A DNA stretch of 64,000 nt from Myxococcus xanthus. GTDB taxonomy: Bacteria; Myxococcota; Myxococcia; Myxococcales; Myxococcaceae. Positions 39,503-50,200 of the stretch are shown one piece after another. The notes beneath the pieces were generated by a model, which was given only the letters and a program-made list of their open reading frames with translations, was not told the DNA's origin and did no database searches. The stretch spans positions 372,001-436,000 of the forward strand of contig NZ_FNOH01000004.1 of assembly GCF_900106535.1 (NCBI RefSeq). Direction: 5' to 3'. Each line of letters starts with the position of its first letter. Position 1 is the stretch's first letter. Both the position numbers and the translations under genes were made by a program.

Positions 39503-40806
39503 TTCCCACCCCGCGCCTCTGGGTGCTGCTGGCGCTGCTCGCGCTGCCGATGATGCTGGCGGGCTTCAGCCCCGGCATTGGCGGCGCCGTGCTCGCGCTG
39601 GACGCGCTGGTGCTGGCGCTGGCGGTGTTCGACGTGCTCACCGCTCGGAGGGCCCGGCTGGAGGTCCACCGGGTGCTGCCGGCGCGGCTCAACGTGGGTG
39701 TGGCCAACAAGGTGGTGGTGCGGCTGATTCACCGGAGCGGCGGCGCCGTCCAGGTGCGCGTCCGGGACGACGTGCCGGATGGCTTCGCCGCCACGCCGGA
39801 CGAGGCCCCGCTGCACCTGCCCGCGCGGAGCGAGTCACGCTGGGTGTACCGGGTGACGCCCGTGAAGCGCGGCCGCTTCCAGTTTGGAGACGTGCACGTC
39901 CGCGTGCGCGGGCCGCTGGGGCTGGTGTCCCACGAGCGCGTGTTCCCCGCGGCGCAGGACATCGCCGTGTACCCGGACCTTCGCGGCGCCAACCGGCTGC
40001 TGCTGTCGGGCGCGGCGCTGGACCTGGTCAACCTGGGCCTGCGGCAGCTCCGGCGCGACGGGCGTGGCAGCGAATTCGCCCGCCTGCGCGACTACGCCCA
40101 GGGCGACAGCGTGCGGGACGTGGACTGGAAGGCCACCGCGCGGCGTGGGCGGCCGGTGACGCGCGTGCTGGAGTCGGAGCGCTCGCAGTCCATCCTCATC
40201 TGCGTGGACGCGGGCCGCTCCATGGCCGCGCAGGTGGACGGCCTCACCAAGTTGGACCACGCGGTGAACGCGGCCCTCTTCCTGGCCTTCGTGGCCGTGC
40301 GCAACGGCGACCGCGTGGGGCTGGCCGTCTTCGCGGATGGCGTGAAGGCCTACCTGCCGCCCGCGGCCGGACGCACGCAGTACCGGAAGATTGTCGACAC
40401 GCTCTACGGCACCACGCCCAGCCTCACGTACGTGGACTACCTGGCGCTCTTCAAGGAGCTGAACCTCCGCCTCACGCGCCGCAGCCTGCTGTGTGTCTTC
40501 ACCGACTTCCTGGACGAGGAGCAGGCCTCCACCATGGTGGCCCCGCTGCACCGCCTGGCTCGGCGCCACGTCCCTCTGTGCCTGTCGGTGAAGGACACCG
40601 CGCTCCAGAAGCTGCTGCGCACACCGCCCCCCAGCCCGGAAGAGGCCTTCCAGCACGCGGTGGCCTCCGAGCTGCTCACCGACCGCGAAGTGCTCAAGGC
40701 GCGGGTGAGCCAGGGCGGCGTGCAGATGCTCGACGTGCAGCCGGATGAGCTGAGCCTGGCCGCCGTCAACCGCTATCTGGACATCAAGGCGCGCGGCGTG
40801 CTGTAG
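39499..40806 (+). CDS. DUF58 / VWA-like protein
   Basis: The protein is 435 residues from GTG 39499, overlapping the moxR stop. Two N-terminal membrane helices are followed by the DUF58 signature (REFARLRDYAQGDSVRDVDWKATAR-like) and a VWA-type fold with DAGRS (DxGxS) in ILICVDAGRSMAAQ. It is the probable MoxR substrate. Its last 23 bases overlap the convergent pyrophosphatase gene. Confidence 0.92.
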   Translation: MIPTPRLWVLLALLALPMMLAGFSPGIGGAVLALDALVLALAVFDVLTARRARLEVHRVLPARLNVGVANKVVVRLIHRSGGAVQVRVRDDVPDGFAATPDEAPLHLPARSESRWVYRVTPVKRGRFQFGDVHVRVRGPLGLVSHERVFPAAQDIAVYPDLRGANRLLLSGAALDLVNLGLRQLRRDGRGSEFARLRDYAQGDSVRDVDWKATARRGRPVTRVLESERSQSILICVDAGRSMAAQVDGLTKLDHAVNAALFLAFVAVRNGDRVGLAVFADGVKAYLPPAAGRTQYRKIVDTLYGTTPSLTYVDYLALFKELNLRLTRRSLLCVFTDFLDEEQASTMVAPLHRLARRHVPLCLSVKDTALQKLLRTPPPSPEEAFQHAVASELLTDREVLKARVSQGGVQMLDVQPDELSLAAVNRYLDIKARGVL

Positions 40807-41263
40807 CCTCCGGGGCCGCGTCCGGCGCCGGGACGGGCAGCGGCAGCCACCCCATGAAGCGGGTATCCGGGACGTTGCCTCGCACGCGGTGCAACACCTG
40901 CTTGAAGAGGGCGTAGACGCGGAAGAAGCGCTCCAGGCCCGCGCGCTCGGCGGCCGTCAGGGGCGCGGCGGCGCACACCACCTTCGGGTCCCCCCGCCCC
41001 GCGTCGACGAAGCCGATGACGCCCACCACCGGCACACGCAGCCGCTGCCCCAGCGCCAGCCGGGGCCCCATCACGACGGCGTCCAGCGGGTCGCCTTCAT
41101 CCGACGCAAGGCCCGGGATGCTGCCGTAGTTGTACGGGCACGGCAGCGGCGACACGAAGTCCACCGCCCCGTCCGCGCGGCGCTTCACGAAGGAGAAGCG
41201 TGGGCACTCGATGAGGACCTCCGGCTCACTCGGAAGCGGAGGCAGCCACAAGCGCTCATCCAT
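40784..41263 (-). CDS. Inorganic pyrophosphatase family protein, divergent
   Basis: The protein is 159 residues from ATG 41263, which overlaps the upstream SpoIIM stop by 8 bases. The soluble family I pattern is visible: PCPYNYGSIPG, then EGDPLDAVV, where the usual DGDPxD has Glu for the first Asp, and FVDAGRGDPKVV with the second metal Asp pair. The protein hydrolyses pyrophosphate if active. The Asp-to-Glu change at a metal ligand leaves activity uncertain. Confidence 0.82.
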   Translation of the reverse strand: MDERLWLPPLPSEPEVLIECPRFSFVKRRADGAVDFVSPLPCPYNYGSIPGLASDEGDPLDAVVMGPRLALGQRLRVPVVGVIGFVDAGRGDPKVVCAAAPLTAAERAGLERFFRVYALFKQVLHRVRGNVPDTRFMGWLPLPVPAPDAAPEATARRAP

Positions 41264-42272
41264 GGGCGGACCCAGCGCCGCCGTCTGGCGCCGCGCGCCC
41301 CCCACGCAGCCAGTCCGACAGCAGGTACGCGTACACGCCCGCGCCCACCGTCAACGCGAAGGACACCTTGAACGCCACCGACAGCTTGGGCGGATGAATC
41401 TGGGACACCGTGCCCTCGATGAAGCCCGCGAGCACGAACAGGACGAGCGTGCCGAACAGCAGCCGCACCGCCGTCACCGCCTCCTGTCGCACCGCCTGTC
41501 CACGGGGCAGTCCTCGCGGGGCCACCATGCCTCGCGCAATCACCAATCCCGCGGCGCCCGCGATGCAGATGGCGGTGATTTCCGGAATGCCGTGCGGAAG
41601 AATCCACGCCCAGAACCAGCCCGCCATTCCCTTGGCTGCATAGACTTGTGCGAGCGCGCCCAGGAACAGGCCGTTGACGAACAGCATGATGGCCGTGCCC
41701 AGGCCCACGGTGATTCCCAGCGCGAACGCCAGGAAGGCCACCTGGATGTTGTGGGTGAAGAGGTAGGTGGTGAACTGGGCCTGGTCTCCTACCGACATCC
41801 CGTCACCCGCGGCCTCGTCTGCCGCGCGTTCGACGGGGTCCAGGTTCAGGTGCTCGGCGGGGACCAGATAGTGCGCCGCGTCGGGGTCCACCATCATCCC
41901 CACGTAGCCGAAGCCCATGCCCGCCAGCAGCAGCAGCAGCGACGCCACGTACATCCGCCACTCGCGCCGCATCAGCGCGGGGAAGCCCCGCGCCACGAAG
42001 CCCCACACGTCCGCCAGGCGCGGGCGCCGGCCCGGGTACGTCAGCGCGTACGCCCGCCCCACCAAATCGTTGAGGTAGGCATTCACGTCCGCCGAGCCAC
42101 TGCGCGCGCGAACCCACAGCAAATCACTGGAGACGGCACGATACAGCCGGCCCAGCGTCCTGGCGTCCTCCAGGCTCAGCTCGCGCAGGCCGTGGGATTC
42201 GGACCGGTCCAGCAGCGACTCCAGTTGCTCCCAGCGCGGCTTGCGGGACTCGATGAACTCCGCCATCTCCAT
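41256..42272 (-). CDS. SpoIIM-like (stage II sporulation M) membrane protein
   Basis: The protein is 338 residues with an N-terminal helical part and about five membrane segments. The SpoIIM family signature FLAFALGITVGLGTAIMLFVNGLFLGALAQVYAAKG and the HGIPEITAICIAGAAG region are clear. In non-endospore formers these proteins occur with RDD, MoxR and DUF58 genes, as here. A role in spore-forming peptidoglycan hydrolysis cannot be assumed. Confidence 0.9.
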   Translation of the reverse strand: MEMAEFIESRKPRWEQLESLLDRSESHGLRELSLEDARTLGRLYRAVSSDLLWVRARSGSADVNAYLNDLVGRAYALTYPGRRPRLADVWGFVARGFPALMRREWRMYVASLLLLLAGMGFGYVGMMVDPDAAHYLVPAEHLNLDPVERAADEAAGDGMSVGDQAQFTTYLFTHNIQVAFLAFALGITVGLGTAIMLFVNGLFLGALAQVYAAKGMAGWFWAWILPHGIPEITAICIAGAAGLVIARGMVAPRGLPRGQAVRQEAVTAVRLLFGTLVLFVLAGFIEGTVSQIHPPKLSVAFKVSFALTVGAGVYAYLLSDWLRGGRAAPDGGAGSAHG

Positions 42273-42347
42273 GGGCCGGCACTCTACCCCAGTGACGTGG
42301 CGGCCCACCCTGCCCTCCGACGAAGCTTTGTGGGAAAACGCAGGACC

Positions 42348-43883
42348 ATGACGTGTCGGATGGCGTTCCTGGGATGGCTGCTCGCCCTGCTGTCGGGATG
42401 CACGAGCATGCGCGCCCTGTGTCCCCTGGAGGGAGGCCGCCCCTGGGTGGAGGTGCGCAGTCCCCACTTCACCGTCCGCACCAACCTGGACACGGAGACG
42501 GCCGAGGAAGCGGCCCAGGAGCTGGAGCTGCTCCGCGAAGGGCTGCTGCAAGCGTGGGGCGGCAGCTTCGACCCGCCGGGCACGGTGGACATCATCGTCC
42601 TCCACAACCGCAGCGCGCTGGAGGAGTTCACCAACATCCGCATCGAAGGCTTCTCCACCAACACCGAGGATGGCCCGCTGCTGGTGCTGGCCGGGCACGC
42701 CTACGCGCTCAGCGAAGCCACCGCGGACATCACCACCCAGGCCCACGAGCTGACGCACTACCTCTCCGAGCTCGCGCTCGTCCGCCAACCACGCTGGCTA
42801 TCCGAAGGACTGGCCAGCTACCTGGAGACCATCGCGCTCAGGCCGGAGCGGCGCGAGGTCATCCTCGGGCGCATCCACGGGGCCTTCTACAACCAGGTGC
42901 AGCGGCATGGCTGGCGCACGCTCGACGAGCTCTGGGAATGGGACAGCAAGGGGCTGCTCGGCACCGCCGAGTCGCGGCAGTACTACGCGTCCTCCTGGCT
43001 GTGGGTGCACTTCTTCATCAGCCGGCACGGCGTGCGCTTCGAGGACTTCCAGAAGCGCCTCATGCAGGGCGAGGAACCCCGGCAAGCCTTCGAGGCCGCC
43101 TTCCGCGGCGAGGAGGACCTGGCTGGCGAGCTGAATGGCTACGTGCGCCGCCCTGGGCACATGAACTACCGCACCATCACCGCGCCGTTGGCGCCCGTGA
43201 CGAGCCCGCTGCAAACGCGCCCCATGCGCGCGGCCGAGGTCCACGCCATCCGCGCCCAGTTGTTCCTGATGACACCGGGCGCGTCCCCCATGGAGGAACG
43301 GCTGCCCCACATCGAACGGGAGATGGCGGAGGCCACGCGCGAGGAGCCCGGCAACGTGGACGCCATGCTGCTGCGCATCCGCTCCACGGAGGATCCGTTC
43401 CGCAGGCTCGCCGTGGCGCGAGAGCTGGTGGAGCACCACCCCGCCAGCGGCCACGCGTGGAACGCCATGGCCCAGGCGCTGGACGCCGCGGGAAATACGT
43501 CCGAGGAGCAAGAGGCCGCGAGGCTCCGCGCGGTGGCGCTGCTGCCCGGCAGCGTGAGCGCGCAGAACGGACTGGCCGGCTACTACGCGCGCACGGCCCA
43601 GCCGGAGAAGGGCCTGACGGCGGCGCAGCGGGCCCTGTCGCTGGCGCCGGGGAACGCGTCAGTGCTGGACACGTGGTCCACCCTCCTGTTCCAGCTCGGT
43701 CGATGCCCGGAGGCGCTGGATGCCCAGCAGCTCGCGGTGGACATGCTCCACGAAGGCACGCCGCAGCGGCTGCGGCGGACCGTGCACGACACGCTGGCCC
43801 GCTATGAGGCCGTGTGCGGGCCCGATGCCCCTCCCGCCGCGGTGACCCCGCCCACGGCGGCGCCTGCCGTGGAAACGCCGTGA
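42348..43883 (+). CDS. Lipoprotein with peptidase-MA-like zinc motif and TPRs
   Basis: The protein is 511 residues from ATG 42348. The signal sequence ends in LLSGC (Cys18), so it is a lipoprotein. The DUF1570/peptidase-MA-like domain shows AHELTHYLSE (HExxH) and, about 30 residues on, WLSEGLASYLE with the third-ligand Glu pattern of gluzincins. The C-terminal half is TPR-like helical repeats (NAMAQALDAAG, AQNGLAGYYARTAQPEKGL). It probably acts in the periplasm. Confidence 0.87.
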   Translation: MTCRMAFLGWLLALLSGCTSMRALCPLEGGRPWVEVRSPHFTVRTNLDTETAEEAAQELELLREGLLQAWGGSFDPPGTVDIIVLHNRSALEEFTNIRIEGFSTNTEDGPLLVLAGHAYALSEATADITTQAHELTHYLSELALVRQPRWLSEGLASYLETIALRPERREVILGRIHGAFYNQVQRHGWRTLDELWEWDSKGLLGTAESRQYYASSWLWVHFFISRHGVRFEDFQKRLMQGEEPRQAFEAAFRGEEDLAGELNGYVRRPGHMNYRTITAPLAPVTSPLQTRPMRAAEVHAIRAQLFLMTPGASPMEERLPHIEREMAEATREEPGNVDAMLLRIRSTEDPFRRLAVARELVEHHPASGHAWNAMAQALDAAGNTSEEQEAARLRAVALLPGSVSAQNGLAGYYARTAQPEKGLTAAQRALSLAPGNASVLDTWSTLLFQLGRCPEALDAQQLAVDMLHEGTPQRLRRTVHDTLARYEAVCGPDAPPAAVTPPTAAPAVETP

Positions 43884-43906
43884 GCCCCTGGCCCCGCTGA
43901 AACGAC

Positions 43907-43946
43907 GAAGCGCCGGAAGGGCCCAGGTGGCCTCCTCCGGCGCTTC
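43907..43946. terminator. Hairpin between convergent genes
   Basis: An 11-bp perfect stem GAAGCGCCGGA / TCCGGCGCTTC lies between the stop codons of two convergent genes and could serve both strands. There is no long T tract. Confidence 0.6.
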
Positions 43947-43976
43947 AGGGGTCCGACAGAAGCAGGACGGCGAGGA

Positions 43977-45518
43977 CTACTTCAGCAGCTTCTCCAGCGG
44001 CTTCTTGTCGCTGCTCGCCTGGTCCTTGGTCCAGTCCACCACCGGCGTCTGCCACGCCATGCCCGTCTCGGTGGGCTCGGGGGCCAGCTTCTCGAACTCG
44101 AAGCCGTCACCGCCGAAGTAGAGGTACTCCACCGTGGCGACCGTGTACTCCTTGTTCGGGTCCAGGGCCTTGCCCTTGGCGTCCTTGAACTTGCCCTTGC
44201 CCGCGGCCGTGAAGCCGGAAACGAGCGCGTTCGGGTTGGCCAACTGCCGGGCCAGGTCCTCGCCCTTCAGCTTCACGACGAGGAGCGAGTTCTCGAACGG
44301 CATCACCGAGTAGATGCTGCCGCGAGTCACCGGACCGGCGGGCAGGTCGCCGCGGATGCCGCCGCTGTTGAGGACGGCCGCGTCCGTGCCCAGCACGTTG
44401 CGCACCGCGCCCGCCACCCACTTCGCCATCTGAGGTGACGAGTGGGGGATGCCGGCCTTGGAGAAGCCAATCTGCTGGCCCAGCACCTCGTCCAGCTGCG
44501 TCTTCCACTTGCCCACCAGCTGCGCCGTCTCCGCGTCCGGCGCGCCGCCCGACACCTCGACGACCTTGGTATCCAGGCCGGTCAGCTTCTCACCCGCGGG
44601 CTTCGCCGGGTCGAAGGTGACGTGCGCGCGCAGGTACTTGCCGAAGCCACGGTCCAGCGACACGAAGCTGGTCGCGCCGTCCTTCAGCTCGACGGGCTGC
44701 GCGCACCGGCCACCGGCCACCAGCGCCACCTTCCACTCCGGGTGCTTCGCCACCGCGGGCTGCAGGTCGGTGACGCACTCGTCGGCGAGCACCACGACCA
44801 CGTCCGCGCCGGCCTTGCGGGCCTCCGGAATGGCGGTGGTGAGCGCCTCCTCATAGCCCGTCACTTCCAGGCCATCCGCGCGGCCCGGCATGGCGGTGCG
44901 GACTGTCTTCTCGGACGCCAGGCCCACCACGCCAATCTTGAGGCCGCGGCGCTCGAAAATCTGGAACGCCGGCATGGACAGGTCGCCCGCCAGCGCCGGG
45001 TCCTTCACCTTGAGGTTGGCGGCGAGGAACGGGAAGCCACCCGCGCCGCGGTTCTTGAGGAAGGCCTCCTTGCCGAAGGCCAGCTCATGGTTGCCCAGGG
45101 CGGAGGCGGCGTAGCCCATGCGGCCCATGACCTCGGCCGTGGGCGTGCCCAGGAAGAAGGAGGAGATGGCCGGGCCGTTCCAGTGGTCACCCGTGGCGAG
45201 CGCCAGCGTGCTGGCGTCCGCGCACGTAGGCTGGCCCTCCTTCACGGGACCGGGACAGTGCTTCTCATCGGCCATCCAGCGGCCGAGCAGCTCCGCCGCG
45301 CCGCCCTTGCCCTCGGAGGGCTGGAGCTGACCGAACGCGCCACCCGTCACGAGCAGCGTGACTTCGGAAGGAGCAACGGGAGCCTTGGCTTCCGGCGCGG
45401 CGGCCGGAGGAGGAGTGGGATTGCTCTTCTCGCAGCCGGCGACGACACCGAGGGCGAGGACCAGCACGCCGGACAGCGGCTGGCGGAAGGGACGAGGACG
45501 GAGAGGGTTCGCGCTCAC
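43977..45518 (-). CDS. 5'-nucleotidase-family lipoprotein with altered metal sites
   Basis: The protein is 513 residues. The lipobox is VVAGC (Cys29). The metallophosphatase domain retains ATGDHWNG and GNHELAFG, but its first motif reads VTGGAFGQL instead of a DxHG type. The late GHxH motif is replaced by VAGGRCAQ. The C-terminal 5'-nucleotidase domain is well conserved (LNSGGIRGDLPAGPVT, YSVMPFENSL, YFGGDGFE). The family hydrolyses nucleotides in the periplasm. Loss of several metal ligands suggests altered or lost catalysis with substrate binding kept. Confidence 0.85.
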   Translation of the reverse strand: MSANPLRPRPFRQPLSGVLVLALGVVAGCEKSNPTPPPAAAPEAKAPVAPSEVTLLVTGGAFGQLQPSEGKGGAAELLGRWMADEKHCPGPVKEGQPTCADASTLALATGDHWNGPAISSFFLGTPTAEVMGRMGYAASALGNHELAFGKEAFLKNRGAGGFPFLAANLKVKDPALAGDLSMPAFQIFERRGLKIGVVGLASEKTVRTAMPGRADGLEVTGYEEALTTAIPEARKAGADVVVVLADECVTDLQPAVAKHPEWKVALVAGGRCAQPVELKDGATSFVSLDRGFGKYLRAHVTFDPAKPAGEKLTGLDTKVVEVSGGAPDAETAQLVGKWKTQLDEVLGQQIGFSKAGIPHSSPQMAKWVAGAVRNVLGTDAAVLNSGGIRGDLPAGPVTRGSIYSVMPFENSLLVVKLKGEDLARQLANPNALVSGFTAAGKGKFKDAKGKALDPNKEYTVATVEYLYFGGDGFEFEKLAPEPTETGMAWQTPVVDWTKDQASSDKKPLEKLLK

Positions 45519-45562
45519 AGGTGCGCCTTTAGCACAACTCGGCTCGTGCTACGCTGAGACAC

Positions 45563-47254
45563 GTGGCAGACAGCGACACGCGGCACGGCGGTTCCTCACC
45601 CGAAGGCAAGGTTCACAATCACACAGAGCAGGGGTTTGCCGGCCAGGGCGGGGCCCGAGCGCGCGAGCTCTGGGGCGAGGTGAGCGCGGGTGCGCGTCAC
45701 TTCTCACTGAAAGACCGGAAACCGCCCGAAGGGCGCCTGCGCCAGTTCTTCTACGGCATGAGCCTGCCGTTCCACATCGGTGGAGCGCTGCTGGGCGACC
45801 CGGTCGCACGCAGACAATACATTCGTGTCGGGTTTCTTCAATCCATTGCAGCTCTGGCATTGGCCCTGAGTTGCATGACTTCCGGAACTGAAGCGGCGGA
45901 AAGCGCCAGCAAGCGGGAGTCCCGAGCCGAAGCGCGCGCCAAGGCGGCGCGGATTCGAGAAGTCGCCGAGGCCCTCGTCGACCAGCACGACAAGAAGGAG
46001 GCGGCAGCTGCCACCCGGCGTGCGAAAGAGGTTGAAGCTCAGACCATCCAACGCCTCCAGGAAATCGACGCGCAGGTTGCCCGGCGCAAGCAGGCCGCCG
46101 CGCAGCGCGCTGGCGAGGGGACGCCCTCAGGTCCCGAAGTGCAGCCCGAGCCCACAGCCGTGGTCCCCTCTCTGTCGGGAGCGGGCGACGAGTCCCCCGA
46201 GAGCGCCTCCACCGGAGAGGCAGAGGACGTCGCGGGAGCCACTCCGGACGCCCAGAAGCCCTCCCCCATCCCGGCGGACACGCCCGATGCGAGGCTGGAG
46301 CAGCGCATCCGGGACGTTGAGGCCGCGGCCCAGGGGGCCGATGCGGGCACGTCCCTGGCGAAGGCCATCACCGCGCTGGTGATGGAGGCCACGAAGGACC
46401 TGGATTCGGAGGCCCCGGCGTCCTCCGCCAAGGAGCGCACCGATGCCACGGAGGATGCTCCCCACACCGCCGAGGACACCCAGGCGCCTGTTCACGAAAA
46501 GAGCACCTGGACGGTGAAGGGCCTCTCCGTGTGGGGCCTGGCCTTCTGGGCGGCGCTGTTCGCCGCGCTGCAGTTGGCGCAGTGGGTGGTCATCGCCCTG
46601 TCGCGGGACTACCACGACGCCATCTCCCGCAAGGCCAGCCTGCTCACAGGGCTGGAGCCAGAGGACGAAGAGTTCCCGCCGCGCGTGCGCCTCAACGTGG
46701 CGTGGCTGCGCAAGAAGGTGAAGCGACGCTGGCGGGCCTTCCTGCTGCTCATGGTGGGCGTGCCGGCGCTGGTGCTGATCACCCTCCCGTTCATGTGCGC
46801 CTCCCGCTTCGTCTTCACCGCCCTGTTCACCGCATGGGGCGCGTGGTGGTGGGTGGTCTTCACCGCCGCCAAGAGCGCGCGGGCCTGGGAGCCATCCGCG
46901 GGGGCCACGCGGCCGCCCTGGTTCCTGCGGGTGTGGACGGTGCTCACCACGCGCGTGCCGGGCTTTCGGTGGGGCTCGCTACAGCGGTACGGCGCGTCCT
47001 GGGGACGGCGCACGGAGGAGGTCTTCGCCCCCATCTCCAGCACGGAGCGCCACCCCTGGGTGTTCGCCGGGCTGGCGGTGGTCCGATTCCTGGGTTCATT
47101 TCCTCCGATGAAGTTCTTCGTCCGGCCGCTCATCCCCGTCGCCTCCGCGCACCTGCTGGAGGAGGACGTGGCCGCGGCCAGGAAGGCGCTCGCCGCCGGT
47201 GCGAACGCCTCGCCGCCCGAAGCCGAGGTACCCCGCCCCGCCGACGTGTGGTGA
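45563..47254 (+). CDS. Membrane protein with charged extracytoplasmic or linker region, unknown function
   Basis: The protein is 563 residues from GTG 45563, divergent from the 5'-nucleotidase gene. It has an N-terminal polar part and a hydrophobic helix near residue 95 (FLQSIAALALALSC). A long Ala/Glu/Arg coiled-coil-like and Pro/Asp-rich region follows (about 115-310), then three or four membrane helices (GLAFWAALFAALQLAQWVVIAL, FLLLMVGVPALVLITLPFMCAS, TALFTAWGAWWWVVFTA). I do not recognise the family. Confidence 0.75.
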   Translation: MADSDTRHGGSSPEGKVHNHTEQGFAGQGGARARELWGEVSAGARHFSLKDRKPPEGRLRQFFYGMSLPFHIGGALLGDPVARRQYIRVGFLQSIAALALALSCMTSGTEAAESASKRESRAEARAKAARIREVAEALVDQHDKKEAAAATRRAKEVEAQTIQRLQEIDAQVARRKQAAAQRAGEGTPSGPEVQPEPTAVVPSLSGAGDESPESASTGEAEDVAGATPDAQKPSPIPADTPDARLEQRIRDVEAAAQGADAGTSLAKAITALVMEATKDLDSEAPASSAKERTDATEDAPHTAEDTQAPVHEKSTWTVKGLSVWGLAFWAALFAALQLAQWVVIALSRDYHDAISRKASLLTGLEPEDEEFPPRVRLNVAWLRKKVKRRWRAFLLLMVGVPALVLITLPFMCASRFVFTALFTAWGAWWWVVFTAAKSARAWEPSAGATRPPWFLRVWTVLTTRVPGFRWGSLQRYGASWGRRTEEVFAPISSTERHPWVFAGLAVVRFLGSFPPMKFFVRPLIPVASAHLLEEDVAAARKALAAGANASPPEAEVPRPADVW

Positions 47255-47282
47255 CGGGAGGGACGTCCCCGCGCCGCTCGGC

Positions 47283-50200
47283 TCAGGAGTCGTCGCGCGA
47301 GCGGTCGTCGTTTCCATCCGGCGCCGGCCCATCCGGCAGCGGCGGCGCCAGGGGGCCCAGCGGCGCCGTCATCTCCAGCCGCTCGCCCGTCTCGCGCGAG
47401 TCCGGCAGGTCGATGAGCGCCTGGAGCTGCAGGCTCACCGCGCGGAAGAAGCCTGTCAGCAGCTCCGGCCGGTCCGCGAGCAAATCCAAGAAGTCACGCC
47501 GGTCGATGATGAGCACCCGCGTGTCCACCGCGGCCACCATGTCCGTGGGACGCGGTGCGCCGTCGAGCAGGCTCACCTCGCCGAAGGCCTGCTTGCCCTG
47601 GAAGCGCAGCACGTGCTCGCCGTCGTGGAAGGCATCCACGGCGCCGTCGACGATGACGTAGAGCGCGTCGCCCGGGTCGCCCTGGGCGTAGATGCGCTCT
47701 CCCGTGCGGAACGACGCCTCGCGGGCCACGGCGGCGATGGCGGCGATGTCATCCACGTCGCACTGGGAGAAGACACTCACCCCTTCCAGCGCGAACATCC
47801 GCTGGACTGTCCTGTCGCTCATGTCACCTTCCTGTGGGAGCACGTGCAGCCCGTTCACCCACGCCACATGGCGGGCACATGCGCGCAGCACGCCGTCTTC
47901 GCTCTGGACCAGCGCCGCCAGCCGCCGCCACAACCGGCCCGGCGCGCCGGGTGGAAGCTCGCGGTGGTGCGCCTCCACCTGCTCCATCACCAGTTCCCGG
48001 TCCTCTTCGTCGACCAGGTTCTCCAACAACTCCAGCGCCAACGCGCGACGGCGCAGGTCCGGCCCCACCAGGTTGTAGTGGATGCCGCGCATCACGTGTG
48101 ACGGATGGAGCAGCCCCAGGAGGAAGAAGGACAATTCCAACGCCTGGTCCATCCGGTCGCCCACCGCGCGCGTGAGCAGCGAGCCATCCCCCAACGCCGC
48201 GCGCAGGTCGCGGAAGGCGCCCACCAGGTTGCGGTAGACCTCCCGCCGCCGGCCCAGGGCCTCGCGCACGCGCTCCACGTCCACGGGATGCTCGGGGTGC
48301 TCGTCGCGCAGGCGCGACATCTGCGCGCCAATCCGGAAGTGCAGGGACGCGTCGTCGCGCACGTTGGAGAACAGCAGCGCGTCCAGCGCCGCCGGTGTTC
48401 CGATGCCGCGCAGCACGCGGGGCAGTTGCAGCCGCATCGCCAGCGGCGCCATGTGCTTGTTGAGCTGCTCCTCCACCAACGGCGTCACCTCGTCGCCCAG
48501 CGCCACCAGCGCCTCGCGCGCCGCCTTGCGCTCCTCCCGCCAGGTGAGGAACGGCAGCAGCCGGGGCGCCAGCTCCGCGTAGCCGCCCCTGCCCACCGCG
48601 ACCAGGGCCACGTGCCGCACGGAGCCGTCCGCGTCCTCCAGATAGCGCGCCAGCGGCTCCGCGAAGCGTGAGTTCTGGATGCGCCCCAGCAGCCGCGCCA
48701 CCTCGCGGCGCTCGGGCACCGGTGCGCCCTCGCCGCGCGACAACATCGCCCGCAGCGCGTCCAGCGCCACGGCGCTCCCCGTCGACTTCACCAGCGCGCC
48801 AATGGCCGCGCAGCGCAGGCCCACGTCCGGGTGGTTCAGCAGCGCGGGCAGCAGGCGCTCCGCCCGCTCCGGTGACAACCGCGCCAGGGCCCACACGGCC
48901 TGGTCTCGAGGCCGACGTGGCCCTTCCTCCACCAACCGCTCCAGCACCGGCGCCAGTTCGTGCGCCTCCAACTCCAGGGCCAGGGAGACGCCGCGCTCCA
49001 GCACGCGCTCGTGCGGGTGACGCAGCAGCGCGGGCAGGTGCGGACGCAGCGGCACCTCCGCCTGCTCCATCATCGCCACCGCGCGCAGCACCCGCTCCGG
49101 AGAAGGGGCCGCCAGGGCCTCGGCCAGCAGCCGCTGCTCCTCCTCGCCCTCCAGCGCCACGTCCTCTTCTTCGGGCGCTCCCACCTGCTCGCCCAGCGCG
49201 GCCACGTACGCGGACTTCAGCCGCACCAGCAGCAGGCCCAGCGCCGCGCACATGCCCACCACCGCCACCGCCATGGTGACGCCGTTGGCCGCGCGTCCCG
49301 CGCCGATGAGCAACAGACCGGCCAGCACGACGCCGCCCTTGCGCAGCAGCCCATCCACCGTGGCGCGCAGGCCCTCTCGCTGGTCGTCCGGCACCGCGGT
49401 GTAGAGCAACTGGATGCCCACCGGGAGGATGGAGTAGCTCACCGCCGTCTCCACCAGGCGCAGCAAGTGCACCGGCCACAAGCTGGGGGTGACGAGCGCC
49501 GCGCCCGCCAGCGGCGCCAGGACCAGCGGCACCATCGCCACGTAGCGCAAGAGCCCCAGCCGCTTCAGCAGGCGCTGCGCCACCAGCAGTTGGAAGGCCA
49601 CGCAGAACAGGCCAATCCAGAGCTGGAGCGAACCGAAGAGCGCCGTCAGCGCGTCCTCGCTCAGCGTGCCCTCCAGGCGCAGCCGGAAGAGGTAGTCCAC
49701 GAACGACGACAGCACCGCGAACGCGATGCCCAGCGCCGCCAGCACCTGGGCGTAGGGGCTCTCCGCCAGATAGCGCAGCCCCAGGAAGGACGCGGGGCGG
49801 CCGCGCGGCGGCGTGGGCGGCAGGCCCTTGTACAGGTGGTGGAAGATGGCGCCCGCGGCCAGCAGGCCCACGGCGCCGCTCACCACGATGGCCGGCGTGC
49901 CCAGCTTCACCGCCAGGCCCTGCACCAGCAGACCTCCGGCGATGCCTCCGCCCATGGCGAAGCCGTTGAGCGCGGTGAAGGCCCGGCGCGCCTCACGCGC
50001 GTCGAAGGCGGCCGCCATGCGGCCCCAGAAGCGGAAGGACACGAACGTGGAGAAGGTGTCCGCGAAGAGGTACAGCGCCAGCGCGGGCATGCGCTGCCCC
50101 GCGGACAGGGCCACCGCCAGCACCAGCGCCACCACGCCGCCCATGCCCGTGAGCAGGCCCGGGGACTCGAAGGGCGAGCCCGGCTTGGAGCGCGGCAGCA

